Positions 1-9,208 of a stretch of DNA of 64,000 nucleotides are shown here, one piece after another. Origin of the DNA: Devosia sp. A16 (lineage in GTDB: Bacteria; Pseudomonadota; Alphaproteobacteria; Rhizobiales; Devosiaceae). The notes below the pieces were generated by a model. The model had not been told where the DNA came from and did not search any database. It was given only the letters and a program-made list of their open reading frames with translations. Location: positions 940,001-1,004,000 of the forward strand of contig NZ_CP012945.1 of assembly GCF_001402915.1 (NCBI RefSeq), in the 5' to 3' direction. Positions within the stretch are counted from its first letter, which is position 1, and each line of letters begins with the position of its first letter. Both the position numbers and the translations under genes were made by a program.

Positions 1-118
1 CCCGCCAGGGGGAGGGAGACGATAGCCTCGATATCGGTGTGAGGGTCTCCCTCCCCCTTGCGGGGGAGGGGACAGGGGTGGGGTCCACAGCCACCGGCTT
101 CGCAGCACTCGCCCCCAC
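1..118. repeat. Intergenic palindromic repeat, family B
   Basis: Two facing arms of G-rich and C-rich tracts (GGGAGGGAGAC and GTCTCCCTCCC) with the tail ggggacaggggtgggg. The same element recurs near 32021, 37616 and 39252. It lies beyond the 3' end of the minus-strand IclR gene. No gene is seen in this stretch. Confidence 0.7.
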
Positions 119-122
119 AGCC

Positions 123-905
123 TCAGGTATTCCCACCCAGCCGATGGCTGAGCTTGTCGGCCAGCGCCCGCACCGCGTGGCTGACCTGCGCCCGCGAAGT
201 GTCGTTGACCTCGCCGCGCAGCAGCCCGATGGCGATGCCGGCCACCGCATGGTCGTCGCTGGCGTTGAACACCGGGGCGCCGAAGCACACCATGGCGTCG
301 CGCAGCTGTCCGTCGTCGATCGAATAGCCGCGCTGACGCGTCTCCTCGAGCTCGCGCATCAGCGTCTTGAGATCGGGCACGCTCTGCTTGGTCCAGGGCT
401 CCGGCCACTCGTCGCCGAACAGCGCTTCGACTTCCTCGGGGCGCATCGTCGACATCATCGCTTTGCCGGTGGCGGTGAACGGCGCCGGCAGGCGCACGCC
501 GGGCCGGAAGCTGACGCCGAGCGGATCGGTGCCGCGCCGGCAGGCGACATACATCACCTCGCGGCCGGTGAGGATCGAGAGGTTGATCGCCTGCTCCGAG
601 ATCAGGTCGGTCGCCTCCGCGATGCGCATGAATTCCTGCGTCAGGTCGCTCTGGCCCTCGAAGGCGTTGGCCCAGCTCAGGACGTGCGGCCCCACCGCGA
701 ACTGCGACGGCCCCACCCGCATCATCAGGCCGAGATCGACGAGCGTGTGACAAAGCCCGTGCACCGTGCTCTTGGGCAGATCCAGCATCCGCGCCAGCTC
801 CGACACGCCCTTGGGCTTGCCGCCGGTACTGAGCGCATCGAGAATCTTCTTGGTCCGGACCAGCGCGGGGACGGCCTTGCCCCGCTGCTCGGTGTCTTCG
901 ATCAT
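123..905 (-). CDS. IclR family transcriptional regulator
   Basis: A 260-residue one-component regulator. The N-terminal winged HTH (about residues 15-75, with VSELARMLDLPKSTVHGLCH as recognition region) is followed by an IclR effector domain (about 85-255) with the usual GKAMMS and RGYSIDDGQ landmarks. Length is normal for the family. It is the last gene of a long minus-strand cluster that starts with a sugar-binding protein at 11662 and probably controls that cluster. The effector is unknown; a sugar acid or lactone would fit the neighbouring enzymes. A palindromic IclR-like site lies upstream of the first gene at 11774-11808. Confidence 0.9.
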   Translation of the reverse strand: MIEDTEQRGKAVPALVRTKKILDALSTGGKPKGVSELARMLDLPKSTVHGLCHTLVDLGLMMRVGPSQFAVGPHVLSWANAFEGQSDLTQEFMRIAEATDLISEQAINLSILTGREVMYVACRRGTDPLGVSFRPGVRLPAPFTATGKAMMSTMRPEEVEALFGDEWPEPWTKQSVPDLKTLMRELEETRQRGYSIDDGQLRDAMVCFGAPVFNASDDHAVAGIAIGLLRGEVNDTSRAQVSHAVRALADKLSHRLGGNT

Positions 906-984
906 CGGCTATCCATTCTCCATGCCCCGAGTTTAGGCATTAGCGAGCCGGGGGACCAGCGTGCAAGTGCACCGGTCTCTCCGG

Positions 985-1027
985 GATCCTCCCCCGCCCC
1001 GCGGGGGAGGATTGCCGCACCGCCGGT
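985..1027. repeat. Short intergenic palindrome, family A type
   Basis: A hairpin of cctcccccgc and gcgggggagg arms with a very short loop, between the IclR start and the LLM gene stop. It could act as a transcript terminator or processing site within the minus-strand cluster. Confidence 0.5.
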
Positions 1028-1034
1028 GCACGTC

Positions 1035-2099
1035 TCACCGAAACCCCGGCGCGACCTCCTCCATGAAATACGCCATCCCATCCGTCTCCGGGGCATCCAT
1101 GAACCACAGCATCAGGTGGTCGACTCCTTGCCCCCGCAACTCGACGATCCGTGCCTTCGCCTCTTCGGCGGTGCCGATGATCCACGGTCCGGTCATCGCC
1201 TCGGGCAACCGGTCCACCCTGCCCGCGACGAAATCGGTCACTTCCGGCTGCGGCTCGCCCGATTTGGTCTCCACCATGCGCTCGACCAGCGACGCTACCT
1301 TGCGGCGCAGCGAGGTCAGATCGGGCGCCACCAGGATCTGCGTTTCGAAGCTGATCTCCACCTCGGCGCGCGAACGCCCGGCCCTCGCCAGCGACGCATC
1401 GAGCAGCGCCAGCCGGCGGGCCAGTTCGGTCAGCGTCACCGGGGTACTGTTCCAGCCATCGGCGATACGGCCGCTGAGTTCGATCACCGGGTCGAACGCT
1501 TCGCCCAGCCATACCGGGATGTGCGCCTGTTGCGGCTTGGGCGCCAGTTGCGCCTGCCTGAGCCGATAGAACTTGCCGTCGAAATCGATCGGCCTGTCGG
1601 CGGCGTAGAGCGCCTTGATCAGGGTTATTGCCTCTTCGAGCCGCTCGACCCGCGCGTCGTGGTTGTCGTCCCAGTCGAGGCCATAGGCCACCTGTTCGGG
1701 GCGACCCATGCCGGCTTCGAAGAAATGGATGAAGCGCCCGCCGGAGAGGTGGTCGAGCGTAGACATCATCTTGGCGGCAATCTGCGGCGCGCGGAACAGG
1801 TTCGCCTGGTGGATCAGCCCCAGCTGCGCCCGGCTGGTGGCGCCGGCGATCATCGCCAGCGTGGTCCAGCCCTCCAGCACCGCCTGCTCGCGCCCCAGCA
1901 TCAGGTGGTCGCAGACCCACAGCGAGTCGAAGCCCAGCCGCTCAGCCTCGCGGGCATTGCCGAGCACATCGACATCCTCGATGCGCGCCACATTGGGCAC
2001 CCGAAACAGCCCCGGGCTCGGCATGGCAAAGGCCGGCACGCAGTAGCCCATCTTGAGCGTCCCCGCCTGACGGCGGGCAGCGAGGTCGGCCGCGATCAT
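1035..2099 (-). CDS. LLM class flavin-dependent oxidoreductase (luciferase-like)
   Basis: A 354-residue bacterial luciferase-like monooxygenase, a TIM-barrel fold using FMN or F420. The sequence has the typical AREAERLGFDSLWVCDHLMLG start of the barrel, a TLDHLSGGR-like segment and a C-terminal GTAEEAKARI stretch. The start at 2099 overlaps the stop of the upstream dehydrogenase by four bases (ATGA), which argues for translational coupling. A much longer open frame extends upstream but only reads antisense-like sequence. Substrate cannot be told; in this catabolic cluster it may oxidise a downstream intermediate or a ketone/aldehyde side product. Confidence 0.85.
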   Translation of the reverse strand: MIAADLAARRQAGTLKMGYCVPAFAMPSPGLFRVPNVARIEDVDVLGNAREAERLGFDSLWVCDHLMLGREQAVLEGWTTLAMIAGATSRAQLGLIHQANLFRAPQIAAKMMSTLDHLSGGRFIHFFEAGMGRPEQVAYGLDWDDNHDARVERLEEAITLIKALYAADRPIDFDGKFYRLRQAQLAPKPQQAHIPVWLGEAFDPVIELSGRIADGWNSTPVTLTELARRLALLDASLARAGRSRAEVEISFETQILVAPDLTSLRRKVASLVERMVETKSGEPQPEVTDFVAGRVDRLPEAMTGPWIIGTAEEAKARIVELRGQGVDHLMLWFMDAPETDGMAYFMEEVAPGFR

Positions 2100-3169
2100 G
2101 GTTTCACTCCGGCGCGCGGCACCAGGTCGTGCCGGGTGCGGTGCCCGGCGAACTTGCGGGCGATCTCGTCGGCGGCGAGCGTCAGGAAGCGCGGGCCACA
2201 GGGTGCCGTGACCCCGGCGATATGCGGGGTGAGGAACACGTTGTGCATGGTCCTGAGCGGCGAATCCGCCTCCAGCGGTTCGGGGTCGAACACGTCGAGC
2301 GAGGCCACCACGTCGCCGCGCTCGAGCCGCCGGATCAGTGCAGCCTGGTCGACCACCGCGCCGCGCGACACGTTGACGAACACCGAGCGCGGCCGCAGCA
2401 GGTTCAGTTCCTTCTCGCCGATCATCCCCTTGGTCTCGGGCGTCAACGGCACCAGCGAGATCACCACGTCGCAGTCCATCACCTGCTCCAGCGAAGTCAG
2501 CGTGATGTCGTAAATGTCGGCGAGGACGCGCGGTGCGTAAGGGTCGAAGGCGTAGATATCGGCCTGGAACGGCTGCAGCAGCTCGATCAGCCGGCGGCCG
2601 ATATAGCCGGCGCCGATCAGCCCGACGCTGCGGCCGGTGAGCTCGCCGTTGAAGCCGGGATCGGCAACGCGCTCTTCCCACTTCTGGAACAGCACCTCGC
2701 CCCCGATCATCCGGCGGAACAGCGCCCCGGCGTTGCGCAGCCCAATCATTGCCATGGCCAGCGCCCATTCGGCCACCGGGTAGGACGAGCCATTGGTGGT
2801 GTCGACCACGGTGACGCCGCGCTCGGCTGCGGCGTTGACGTCGATGCGCTGGCTGAAACGATCGCCCTCGACCTCGGCGATGAACTTGAGGTTCGGCAGC
2901 CGATCGAGGATAGCGCCGGTCAGCCGCGGCGAGCCGTGGCAGACCAGCAGCGCATCGAGCTTCTCCGCGAACGCCACCAGCTTGTCGATGGCCTCGGAGT
3001 TTTCGGGCGGCGCCTCGTCCCAGCTCGAGGGTTCGTCGCACAGGTGATGTTCGAAGCTGCCGAGGCTCTGCAGCGCCTCGATCGCTTCGGCATCGGCCAT
3101 CCGCTTGAACGTATCGGCGTTGCAGGCAAAGCCGACGCGCAGCGGTCTCGGCAGGTTGTAGATCGTCAT
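2096..3169 (-). CDS. D-2-hydroxyacid dehydrogenase family, NAD(P)-dependent
   Basis: 357 residues. The NAD-binding Rossmann core has VGLIGAGYIGRRLIELLQPF (GxGxxG), followed by the family signature region NVSRGAVVDQAALIRRL and FDPEPLEADSPL, with PHIAG near the C-terminus carrying the catalytic His. The Arg of the SRG stretch and the Glu of PEPLE complete the usual Arg-Glu-His set. It probably interconverts a 2-keto acid and a D-2-hydroxy acid from the pathway encoded by this operon. The next gene downstream overlaps by four bases; an aldehyde dehydrogenase lies 12 bases upstream. Confidence 0.88.
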   Translation of the reverse strand: MTIYNLPRPLRVGFACNADTFKRMADAEAIEALQSLGSFEHHLCDEPSSWDEAPPENSEAIDKLVAFAEKLDALLVCHGSPRLTGAILDRLPNLKFIAEVEGDRFSQRIDVNAAAERGVTVVDTTNGSSYPVAEWALAMAMIGLRNAGALFRRMIGGEVLFQKWEERVADPGFNGELTGRSVGLIGAGYIGRRLIELLQPFQADIYAFDPYAPRVLADIYDITLTSLEQVMDCDVVISLVPLTPETKGMIGEKELNLLRPRSVFVNVSRGAVVDQAALIRRLERGDVVASLDVFDPEPLEADSPLRTMHNVFLTPHIAGVTAPCGPRFLTLAADEIARKFAGHRTRHDLVPRAGVKP

Positions 3170-3181
3170 TCTTGTGCCTCG

Positions 3182-4570
3182 TCAGCCAATCCACACGGTC
3201 TTGGCGTTGGTGAATTCGGTGATGCCGACCTTGCCGAGCTCGCGGCCATAGCCGGAGGACTTGATGCCGCCGAACGAGATATGGGCGTCCGAGCGCACCA
3301 TGTCGTTGATGAACACGGCGCCGGCTTCGACGCTCTGCTCCATCCGCCGTGCCCGCTCCTCGTCGCGCGTCCACACCGCCGCGGCCAGCCCGAACTCGGT
3401 GCCGTTGGCGATGCGCAGCGCCTCGGCCTCATCGGCAAACGGCAGGATCGGCGCCACCGGCCCGAACAGCTCCTCGCACGCCGCGACATTGTCGTCGGCG
3501 ACGTTGGTCAGGACGGTCGGGGCGAAGAAGAAGCCCGGTCCATCGACCGTGCCGCCGGCCAGCGCCACCCGCGCCCCCCCGGCAATGCTGCGCTCGAGCT
3601 GATCCTGCAGTCCGGCGCGGAGGTCGGCGCGAGCCAGCGGCCCGAGTCCGTGCCTCTCGTCCAGCGGGTCGCCATAGCTGAGCTTGCGCGTCGCTTCGAC
3701 GAAGGCCTCGGTGAAATCGGCGACGATCGATTGCTCGACCAGGAAGCGCTTGGCGCAGACGCAGCTCTGCCCCGAGTTGTTGTGTCGCGCCGCCACCGCC
3801 ATTTTCACCGCCGCGTTGAAATCGGCATCGGCGAAGACGATGAACGGGTCGGAGCCGCCAAGCTCCAGTACGGCTTTCTTCCCCGCCGCGCCGGCGAGCC
3901 CGGCGATGGTCCGCCCGGCCCGCACGCTGCCGGTAACGGTGACGCTGCGGATGCGGCTGTCGGCGATGAGCTTCCCCACCGTCGGATGGTCGACGCGGAG
4001 GTTCACCAGCACGCCGTCCGGCATCCCCGCTTCGGCGAACACCTGCTCCAGCGCCTCGGCGGAAGCCGGCACGTTCTCGGCGTGCTTGACCACCGTGGTG
4101 TTGCCGGCGAGGAAGGCCGGCGCGAAGAAGCGGATCACCTGCCAGAACGGAAAATTCCACGGCATGATCGCAAGGATCGGCCCCAGCCCCTCGTAGCGCA
4201 CCCGGCTGCCGCGCGCCGGGCTCTGCACGTCGAGCGGCTCCAGCCAGCCCGGCCCGAGTTCGGCGGTCGTGCGGCAGGTTGCAGCGCATTTCCTGATCTC
4301 GCCGCGCGCCTCGTTGATGGGCTTGCCCATCTCCAGCGTCATCAGCCGCGCGAACGCTTCGAGATTGGCCTCGAGTCGATCGGCCAAGGCCAGCAGCAGC
4401 TGAGCGCGCTTCTCGATCCCCGCAGCACGGATGCTGCCCCAGGCGGCAAAGCTGCGTTCGAGCGCCGCTTCCACTTCCGCGCCGTCATGCAGGCGATAGC
4501 TGCCGAATTGCTCGCCGGTGGCCGGGTTGAGCGAACGGAACATGGTCTCGGGGCGCGCGGGCGCGTTCAT
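3182..4570 (-). CDS. NAD(P)-dependent aldehyde dehydrogenase
   Basis: 462 residues, typical of ALDH superfamily enzymes of the succinate-semialdehyde/lactaldehyde type. Visible landmarks are MPWNFPFWQVIRFFAPA (cofactor site), the catalytic Glu in LELGGSDPF and the catalytic Cys in NNSGQSCVCAKRF, with the ELFGPVAPI motif near the C-terminus. The start is placed at the ATG coding MNAPARPETMF, because it overlaps the amidohydrolase stop (TGATG). It likely oxidises a semialdehyde or lactaldehyde released late in the sugar-acid pathway. The exact substrate is inferred only. Confidence 0.9.
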   Translation of the reverse strand: MNAPARPETMFRSLNPATGEQFGSYRLHDGAEVEAALERSFAAWGSIRAAGIEKRAQLLLALADRLEANLEAFARLMTLEMGKPINEARGEIRKCAATCRTTAELGPGWLEPLDVQSPARGSRVRYEGLGPILAIMPWNFPFWQVIRFFAPAFLAGNTTVVKHAENVPASAEALEQVFAEAGMPDGVLVNLRVDHPTVGKLIADSRIRSVTVTGSVRAGRTIAGLAGAAGKKAVLELGGSDPFIVFADADFNAAVKMAVAARHNNSGQSCVCAKRFLVEQSIVADFTEAFVEATRKLSYGDPLDERHGLGPLARADLRAGLQDQLERSIAGGARVALAGGTVDGPGFFFAPTVLTNVADDNVAACEELFGPVAPILPFADEAEALRIANGTEFGLAAAVWTRDEERARRMEQSVEAGAVFINDMVRSDAHISFGGIKSSGYGRELGKVGITEFTNAKTVWIG

Positions 4571-5424
4571 CAGCTGGTCCTCGTTGGCGCGGCTTGATCG
4601 AGCAGCCGCTTGAGTGTGCCGCCCAGGACCGGCGCGAGATCGCCCGCCCCCAGGAACCGGCAATGTACGCGCACGATTTCGAGCGCCTGTTTGTAGGTCA
4701 TGGCGCGGCTGAGCGCCGGAAAGTCAGACCCCCAGCAGAGCCGCTCGGCGCCGAAGGCGGCATGGAGTCCCTCGGCGATCCACATGGCGCCCGGGTGCGG
4801 ATAGTCCCAGCCATTCTCCAGCCCCACCGCATAGTGGAAGCCCGAAAGCTTGATGTGGACATTGGGATACCTGGCGAGCGTCGCGATCGCTTCGAGGTCG
4901 GAGCGCGGCGCCGTCGCACCGATGCCGCCCATATGGTGCAGCAACACCACCAGGTCGGGGTTCTCTATGCAGATCGCCCCGAGATCCGCGGCCCAGGCCG
5001 GCCCCATTGCGATCGAGGCGATGAGCTTGCGCTCCGCCGCCAGCCGGAAGAAGGCCCTGCCCTCGTCTGAGCGGAACCAGCCATCGTTCTCGCCCACATA
5101 GTGGGTGAAGCCCTTGATGGGCAGCGTCTCCGCCGCCACCTGCAGCCGCTCCACCGCCCCCGGCGTGTGATATTCCGGCGACCAGGCGCAATCGACATCG
5201 GCGAACTGATGCAGCCGGGTGGGATAGCGGCGCACTGCCGCCGCCCCATAGGCATTGTTGTCCGGGTTCTTCTCGATCCGCGCCGAAACGATCACCGCCT
5301 CGGCGACGCCGTTCTGATCCATCTCGTGGATCAGGTGCTCGACCGACCCCTTGGTCGCCTCGTCGGGGACCTCAGGCTCGTACGGCCAGCGCGCCCAGGC
5401 ATGAGTGTGGCTGTCGACGATCAC
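4570..5424 (-). CDS. Amidohydrolase family protein (metal-dependent TIM barrel)
   Basis: 284 residues of the amidohydrolase-2 group, which contains sugar-acid lactonases and ACMSD-type decarboxylases. The N-terminal metal motif DSHTHAW (HxH), the central LLHHMGG and the C-terminal WGSDFP supply the expected metal ligands and catalytic Asp. No signal peptide, so cytoplasmic. Next to a sugar dehydrogenase (Gfo/Idh) and an acid-sugar dehydratase, a lactonase role is the simplest reading, but a decarboxylase or hydrolase activity cannot be excluded. Confidence 0.8.
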   Translation of the reverse strand: MIVDSHTHAWARWPYEPEVPDEATKGSVEHLIHEMDQNGVAEAVIVSARIEKNPDNNAYGAAAVRRYPTRLHQFADVDCAWSPEYHTPGAVERLQVAAETLPIKGFTHYVGENDGWFRSDEGRAFFRLAAERKLIASIAMGPAWAADLGAICIENPDLVVLLHHMGGIGATAPRSDLEAIATLARYPNVHIKLSGFHYAVGLENGWDYPHPGAMWIAEGLHAAFGAERLCWGSDFPALSRAMTYKQALEIVRVHCRFLGAGDLAPVLGGTLKRLLDQAAPTRTS

Positions 5425-5430
5425 GGGCGG

Positions 5431-6555
5431 CTACCGGAAGGCCACCGAGCCGTCGGTCTTCAGCGAGGTCGGCGGCACCTTGCTGATGACGGGGATGGTC
5501 TTCAGCCCCTCGTGATCGAGCTCGACGCCGAGCCCCGGCGTCTCGTTGGGCAGCCAGTGGCCGTCGATGACGGGAACGATCGCCTTCACCGCCCTGGTCC
5601 AGGGCGCGCGATCCTGCAGCATGTGCTCGGTCACTTCCCAGTTCGGCACGGCAAAGCCGAGCTGCACCTGCGCCGCCGTCGCCACCGGGCCCGAAGGCAC
5701 GGCGTGCGGGATAATGCCCTGGTGATGCGCCTCGGCCAGCGCGCAGATCTTGCGGGTGCCGGTGATGCCGCCGGCAATGCCGACATCGGGCCGGATATGG
5801 TGCACCCCGCCATGTTCGACATACTCGCGGAACTCCCAGATCGAGGTGTTGCGCTCGCCTGCCGCCATCGGCACCCGCGACTTCTGCGACACTTCGCCGA
5901 AGCTCAGCACGCTGTCGGGCGGAATCGGGTCTTCGACGAAGAGCGGCCGGAACTGCTCGAACTCCCGCACCGCGGCGATGGATTCGCCCAGCGCCATGTT
6001 GCGGTGCAGTTCGATGCCGATCTCGACATCCCAGCCCACCACCTCGCGGATCAGCGCCAGGCGCTCGACCATGTCCTTCACCTTGGCGCCGAACGCCATC
6101 AGGTGGTGCTCGGGCTGGTAGACCATCACCTTGAGTGCGGTATAGCCGTCTTCCACTGCCGCCTTGCAGCTTGCCGCCACTTCCTCGGCCGTGCCGTAGG
6201 GGATCACCAGCATGGCGCGCACCTTGTCGCGCACCCGGCCGCCGAGCAGGTCCCACACCGGCGCCTGGTAGTGCTTGCCCTTGATGTCCCACAGCGCCTG
6301 GTCGATCGCCGAGATGGCGCCGCCAATGGCCATGCCGCGCATCGAGTAGGCGCGGTAGAGGCTGAGGTTGTGGTACTCGATACGGAACGGGTCCTCACCG
6401 ATCAGCCGCTCGCCAAAGCCCTTGGCCACCGACGCCGTCGCCTCGGGGAAGCCGAAGAAGGTGGATTCGCCGACGCCTTTCAGTCCGGTATCCGTCGTCA
6501 CTTCGACGAACATCCAGTTATGCGCGACGTAGGTATCGATACGCTCGATCTTCAC
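5431..6555 (-). CDS. Enolase-superfamily acid-sugar dehydratase (MR/GalD-like)
   Basis: 374 residues. It has the mandelate racemase/muconate lactonising N-terminal capping domain and a C-terminal modified TIM barrel. Probable Mg ligands sit in GIELHRN, FVEDPIPP and AAGERN; the His of ELHRN and the His of IIPHAVPSGPVATAA match the general acid/base pair of galactonate/mannonate-type dehydratases. The start is GTG at 6555: it overlaps the preceding stop in a GTGA junction and begins VKIERIDTYV, typical of the family. Expected reaction is dehydration of an aldonate to a 2-keto-3-deoxy acid; the particular sugar acid is not determined. Confidence 0.85.
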   Translation of the reverse strand: MKIERIDTYVAHNWMFVEVTTDTGLKGVGESTFFGFPEATASVAKGFGERLIGEDPFRIEYHNLSLYRAYSMRGMAIGGAISAIDQALWDIKGKHYQAPVWDLLGGRVRDKVRAMLVIPYGTAEEVAASCKAAVEDGYTALKVMVYQPEHHLMAFGAKVKDMVERLALIREVVGWDVEIGIELHRNMALGESIAAVREFEQFRPLFVEDPIPPDSVLSFGEVSQKSRVPMAAGERNTSIWEFREYVEHGGVHHIRPDVGIAGGITGTRKICALAEAHHQGIIPHAVPSGPVATAAQVQLGFAVPNWEVTEHMLQDRAPWTRAVKAIVPVIDGHWLPNETPGLGVELDHEGLKTIPVISKVPPTSLKTDGSVAFR

Positions 6556-7085
6556 TTTGCTTCCTCGGGATAGACGAATAGCGGTGTCCGGCGGGTCGCC
6601 GGTGGACTGATCAGCTCGAGCACGAGGCCGTTGAGCTTGGGTGAGGTGAAATAGACGAAGGCGCCGCTGCCATCGCCGCCGAAGCCGCGGGCAGATTGCA
6701 GGCGAGTAAAGCCGGCGGCTTCGAGCTCGGCCACCGCCTCGGCATGGTTCTCCATCACGTGGATGCCGATATGGTTGAGGCCCTCGCCGGAGCTCTGGAG
6801 CTGGTCGGCAAAGAAGGACGGGCCGGTGGTGGGCTCGACCAGTTCGAACTGCACTCCATCCTTCCAGGCGAGGGCGTGCTTCAGGCCGAACTGGGCGGGC
6901 GCACCCTTGTAGGTCATGTCCTTCAGGATCTCGGGCGTATACTCCCACGCCGTCCAGGGGCCGATGCGGAGGAGGTCCCACCATTGCCTGGTCGCGGCCT
7001 CGAGATCGCGCACCACGAAGGCGATCTGCTTGGGGCCGAGCTTCTGGACGATCAGCGGCAGGGCAGCGAAAGCGGCATCGGTCAT
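6552..7085 (-). CDS. VOC (glyoxalase/dioxygenase fold) family protein
   Basis: 177 residues with paired beta-alpha-beta-beta-beta modules: KQIAFVVRDLEAATRQWWD begins the first, LNHIGIHVMENHAEAVAELEAAGF the second. Conserved His and Glu positions suggest a metal site, as in methylmalonyl-CoA epimerase or glyoxalase. It lies 11 bases after the Gfo/Idh gene and overlaps the dehydratase by four bases, so it is part of the same catabolic transcript. Epimerase, isomerase or lyase activity on a pathway intermediate are all possible; no specific function is claimed. Confidence 0.82.
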   Translation of the reverse strand: MTDAAFAALPLIVQKLGPKQIAFVVRDLEAATRQWWDLLRIGPWTAWEYTPEILKDMTYKGAPAQFGLKHALAWKDGVQFELVEPTTGPSFFADQLQSSGEGLNHIGIHVMENHAEAVAELEAAGFTRLQSARGFGGDGSGAFVYFTSPKLNGLVLELISPPATRRTPLFVYPEEAK

Positions 7086-7096
7086 CTTGTCCTCCG

Positions 7097-8353
7097 TCAG
7101 GCGGCGTTCGACTTGGGCAACAGCCCGAGATCGGCGTCGATCTCGTCCTGATAGGTCGAAACCTGGCTCGACAGCACCTCGTCCATGCTCACGGCGCGGC
7201 CGGCAATGCCGCTCTCATAGGCAGCAAGCACCGAGGCGACGGCAGTGAGACCGCCCTCGCCGTCCACCTCCGGCGACCGGCCTTCCATGATGGCGGCGGC
7301 GAAATCGTGGATCTCGATGGCGAGGAGGCCGGAATCCGTCTCGGCCCAGTCCAACTCGTACGATACCCCGCCATAGAGCTTCTGGGTCAGCTCATCGAGT
7401 TTGAAACCGACCTTGTCGGCCAGCGCCTGCCCCGTGAGGTCGCCCTCGGCGGTATGAAGGATCGGCGCCTTGCCGGTACGGTCGTTGAAGATTTCGAGCG
7501 AGCCCTGCTGCCCGTGCACAGTGCGCTGGTTGTAACCCTTGCCCGGGCCCGAGGCGACGAAGGCCATCTGCACCATCAGGCCCGACTGCATGGTGAAGGT
7601 CGCGGCGAACGAGTCCTCGCCGGTCGCGGTAATCTGCTCCGGGATTTCGAGGAAGCGCTTCAGGTACGCCTCGGTCTGCATCTCCGGCTTTTCCTGCCGG
7701 CGGCGGATCGGCTCGGCGATGAAGCCCTTGCCGAATGCCGCCTGGAACGGCCCGAAATAGTATTGCACGATGTCGGTCAGATGCGCGCCCATGTCGAGCC
7801 CGATGGCGCCCTTGTCCTTGAAATGCCGCCACGGCGTGATGATGATCCGGTCATTGCCGCCGATCATCGTCTGCACCATCAGGTGGATCGGCCCCAAGAC
7901 GCCGGAATCGATCACTGCCTTGGCGAGCCGATTGGTCGGGTCGCGCCGGTAGTTCTCGGCCGTCGCCAGCACCGCTCCGCCGGCCTTGGCCGCATCGATC
8001 AGCGCCTGGCAGGAGCGCACCGTGAGCGCCAGCGGCTTCTCGCACAGCACGTGCTTGCCGGCGCGCAGGGCCGGCAACACCACCGACAGGTGGCTGAATG
8101 CCTCGGTCACCACGTCGAAGGCCGCGATCTCCGGATCGGCGACCGCGTCGTCGATCGAAAGATGGATCTTCGGCCGGTAGCCGAGCAGCTTTTCGGCCTC
8201 GCCGGCCACCCGCTCGGCATTGTCCTGCCGCACGTCGCACACCGCGACGAGCCGGACATTGCTCAGGCCCGAGCGCTGCAGCCGGGCGAAGCCCTGCACA
8301 TGCCGGCTCCCCATGCCGCCGCAGCCGACGAGGCAGACTGGTACTGTAGTCAC
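7097..8353 (-). CDS. Gfo/Idh/MocA family oxidoreductase
   Basis: 418 residues. N-terminal NAD(P) Rossmann fold starting VCLVGCGGMGSRHVQGF, with the family catalytic Lys in LCEKPLAL, followed by the alpha/beta substrate domain containing GAIGLDMGAHLTDIVQYYFG. Members oxidise sugars or inositols to lactones or ketones. It is the first enzyme after the transporter genes, consistent with initial oxidation of the imported sugar. The 27-base gap to the permease gene indicates the same operon. Confidence 0.9.
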   Translation of the reverse strand: MTTVPVCLVGCGGMGSRHVQGFARLQRSGLSNVRLVAVCDVRQDNAERVAGEAEKLLGYRPKIHLSIDDAVADPEIAAFDVVTEAFSHLSVVLPALRAGKHVLCEKPLALTVRSCQALIDAAKAGGAVLATAENYRRDPTNRLAKAVIDSGVLGPIHLMVQTMIGGNDRIIITPWRHFKDKGAIGLDMGAHLTDIVQYYFGPFQAAFGKGFIAEPIRRRQEKPEMQTEAYLKRFLEIPEQITATGEDSFAATFTMQSGLMVQMAFVASGPGKGYNQRTVHGQQGSLEIFNDRTGKAPILHTAEGDLTGQALADKVGFKLDELTQKLYGGVSYELDWAETDSGLLAIEIHDFAAAIMEGRSPEVDGEGGLTAVASVLAAYESGIAGRAVSMDEVLSSQVSTYQDEIDADLGLLPKSNAA

Positions 8354-8380
8354 GTTACGCTCCAGCTAGTTCGGTGACAG

Positions 8381-9208
8381 CTATTCCTTCAACGAGCCGC
8401 CGAGGCCGTTGATGAAGTAGCGTTGGCAGAGAATAAAGAAGATGATGATCGGCAGCGTCGAGAGGAGCACCGCCATCATGGCGATGTTGGGCGGCGTCTG
8501 CGAGAACGATTGGCCGAGCCCGGCCAGCGCCAGCGGCAGCACCCGCATGTCCTTTTCTGTCGTCGAGATCAGCGGCCAGGCATACATGTTCCAGGCGGTC
8601 AGCACCGTCACTGCGGTATAGGCGGCGATCGGCGGGCCGGAGAGCGGCAGCACGATCCTGACGAACACCTGGCCCCAGTTGGCGCCGTCGATCTTGGCCG
8701 CATCGAGAATCTCGTTCGGCATCGAGACGTAGAACTGCCGGAAGATGAACACGCCGAAACTGGTCTGCGCGATGATCGGGATGCACAGGCCCATGAAGGT
8801 ATCGAGCCAGTTGAGGTTGCGCACCAGGATGAAGGTGGGAATGGTCGCCACCTGCCCCGGCACGAACAGCGTCAGGATGAACAGCCCGAGCAGCGCCCCG
8901 CGGCCGAGGAACTGCATCTTGGCCAGCGCGAAGCCGGTCATCACCACCAGGGTCAGCTGGCAGATGGTGATCACCGCGGTGAAGATCACCGAGTTCACGA
9001 TCGCGGTGGTGTCGAGAAAGGCGAGCGCCGCGAAGACGTTCTCGAAATGCCACTCGGTCGGCCACCAGGTCGGTGGGTAGGCCACCACCTCGCGGCTCGA
9101 TTTGAACGAGTTGATGATCATCCAGTAGAACGGCGCCGCCATTAAGAGGCCGAAAAAGATCACCGTCGAGATGTGGAAGCGGCGACGCCAGTGGTGTCCT
9201 GCACTCAT
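8381..9208 (-). CDS. Carbohydrate ABC transporter permease (MalG-like)
   Basis: 275 residues with about six membrane segments, starting HISTVIFFGLLMAAPFYWMIINSFK. The cytoplasmic EAA loop reads EILDAAKIDGANWGQVFVRIVLPL, which contacts the ATPase. It is the second permease of a CUT1-type importer together with the gene upstream. The ATG overlaps the upstream stop (ATGA). No ATP-binding subunit is encoded in this cluster, so a shared MsmK/UgpC-type ATPase elsewhere is probably used (inference). Confidence 0.92.
   Translation of the reverse strand: MSAGHHWRRRFHISTVIFFGLLMAAPFYWMIINSFKSSREVVAYPPTWWPTEWHFENVFAALAFLDTTAIVNSVIFTAVITICQLTLVVMTGFALAKMQFLGRGALLGLFILTLFVPGQVATIPTFILVRNLNWLDTFMGLCIPIIAQTSFGVFIFRQFYVSMPNEILDAAKIDGANWGQVFVRIVLPLSGPPIAAYTAVTVLTAWNMYAWPLISTTEKDMRVLPLALAGLGQSFSQTPPNIAMMAVLLSTLPIIIFFILCQRYFINGLGGSLKE

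Noticed and set aside
39-2513. Long plus-strand open frame over the IclR, LLM and dehydrogenase genes
   Set aside because: Antisense shadow: Arg/His/Gly/Gln-rich product without family features, caused by high GC. The minus-strand genes have clear domains and overlapping starts.
2129-4597. Long plus-strand open frame opposite the dehydrogenase and aldehyde dehydrogenase genes
   Set aside because: Same antisense effect; composition is not protein-like and it spans several real genes and junctions.
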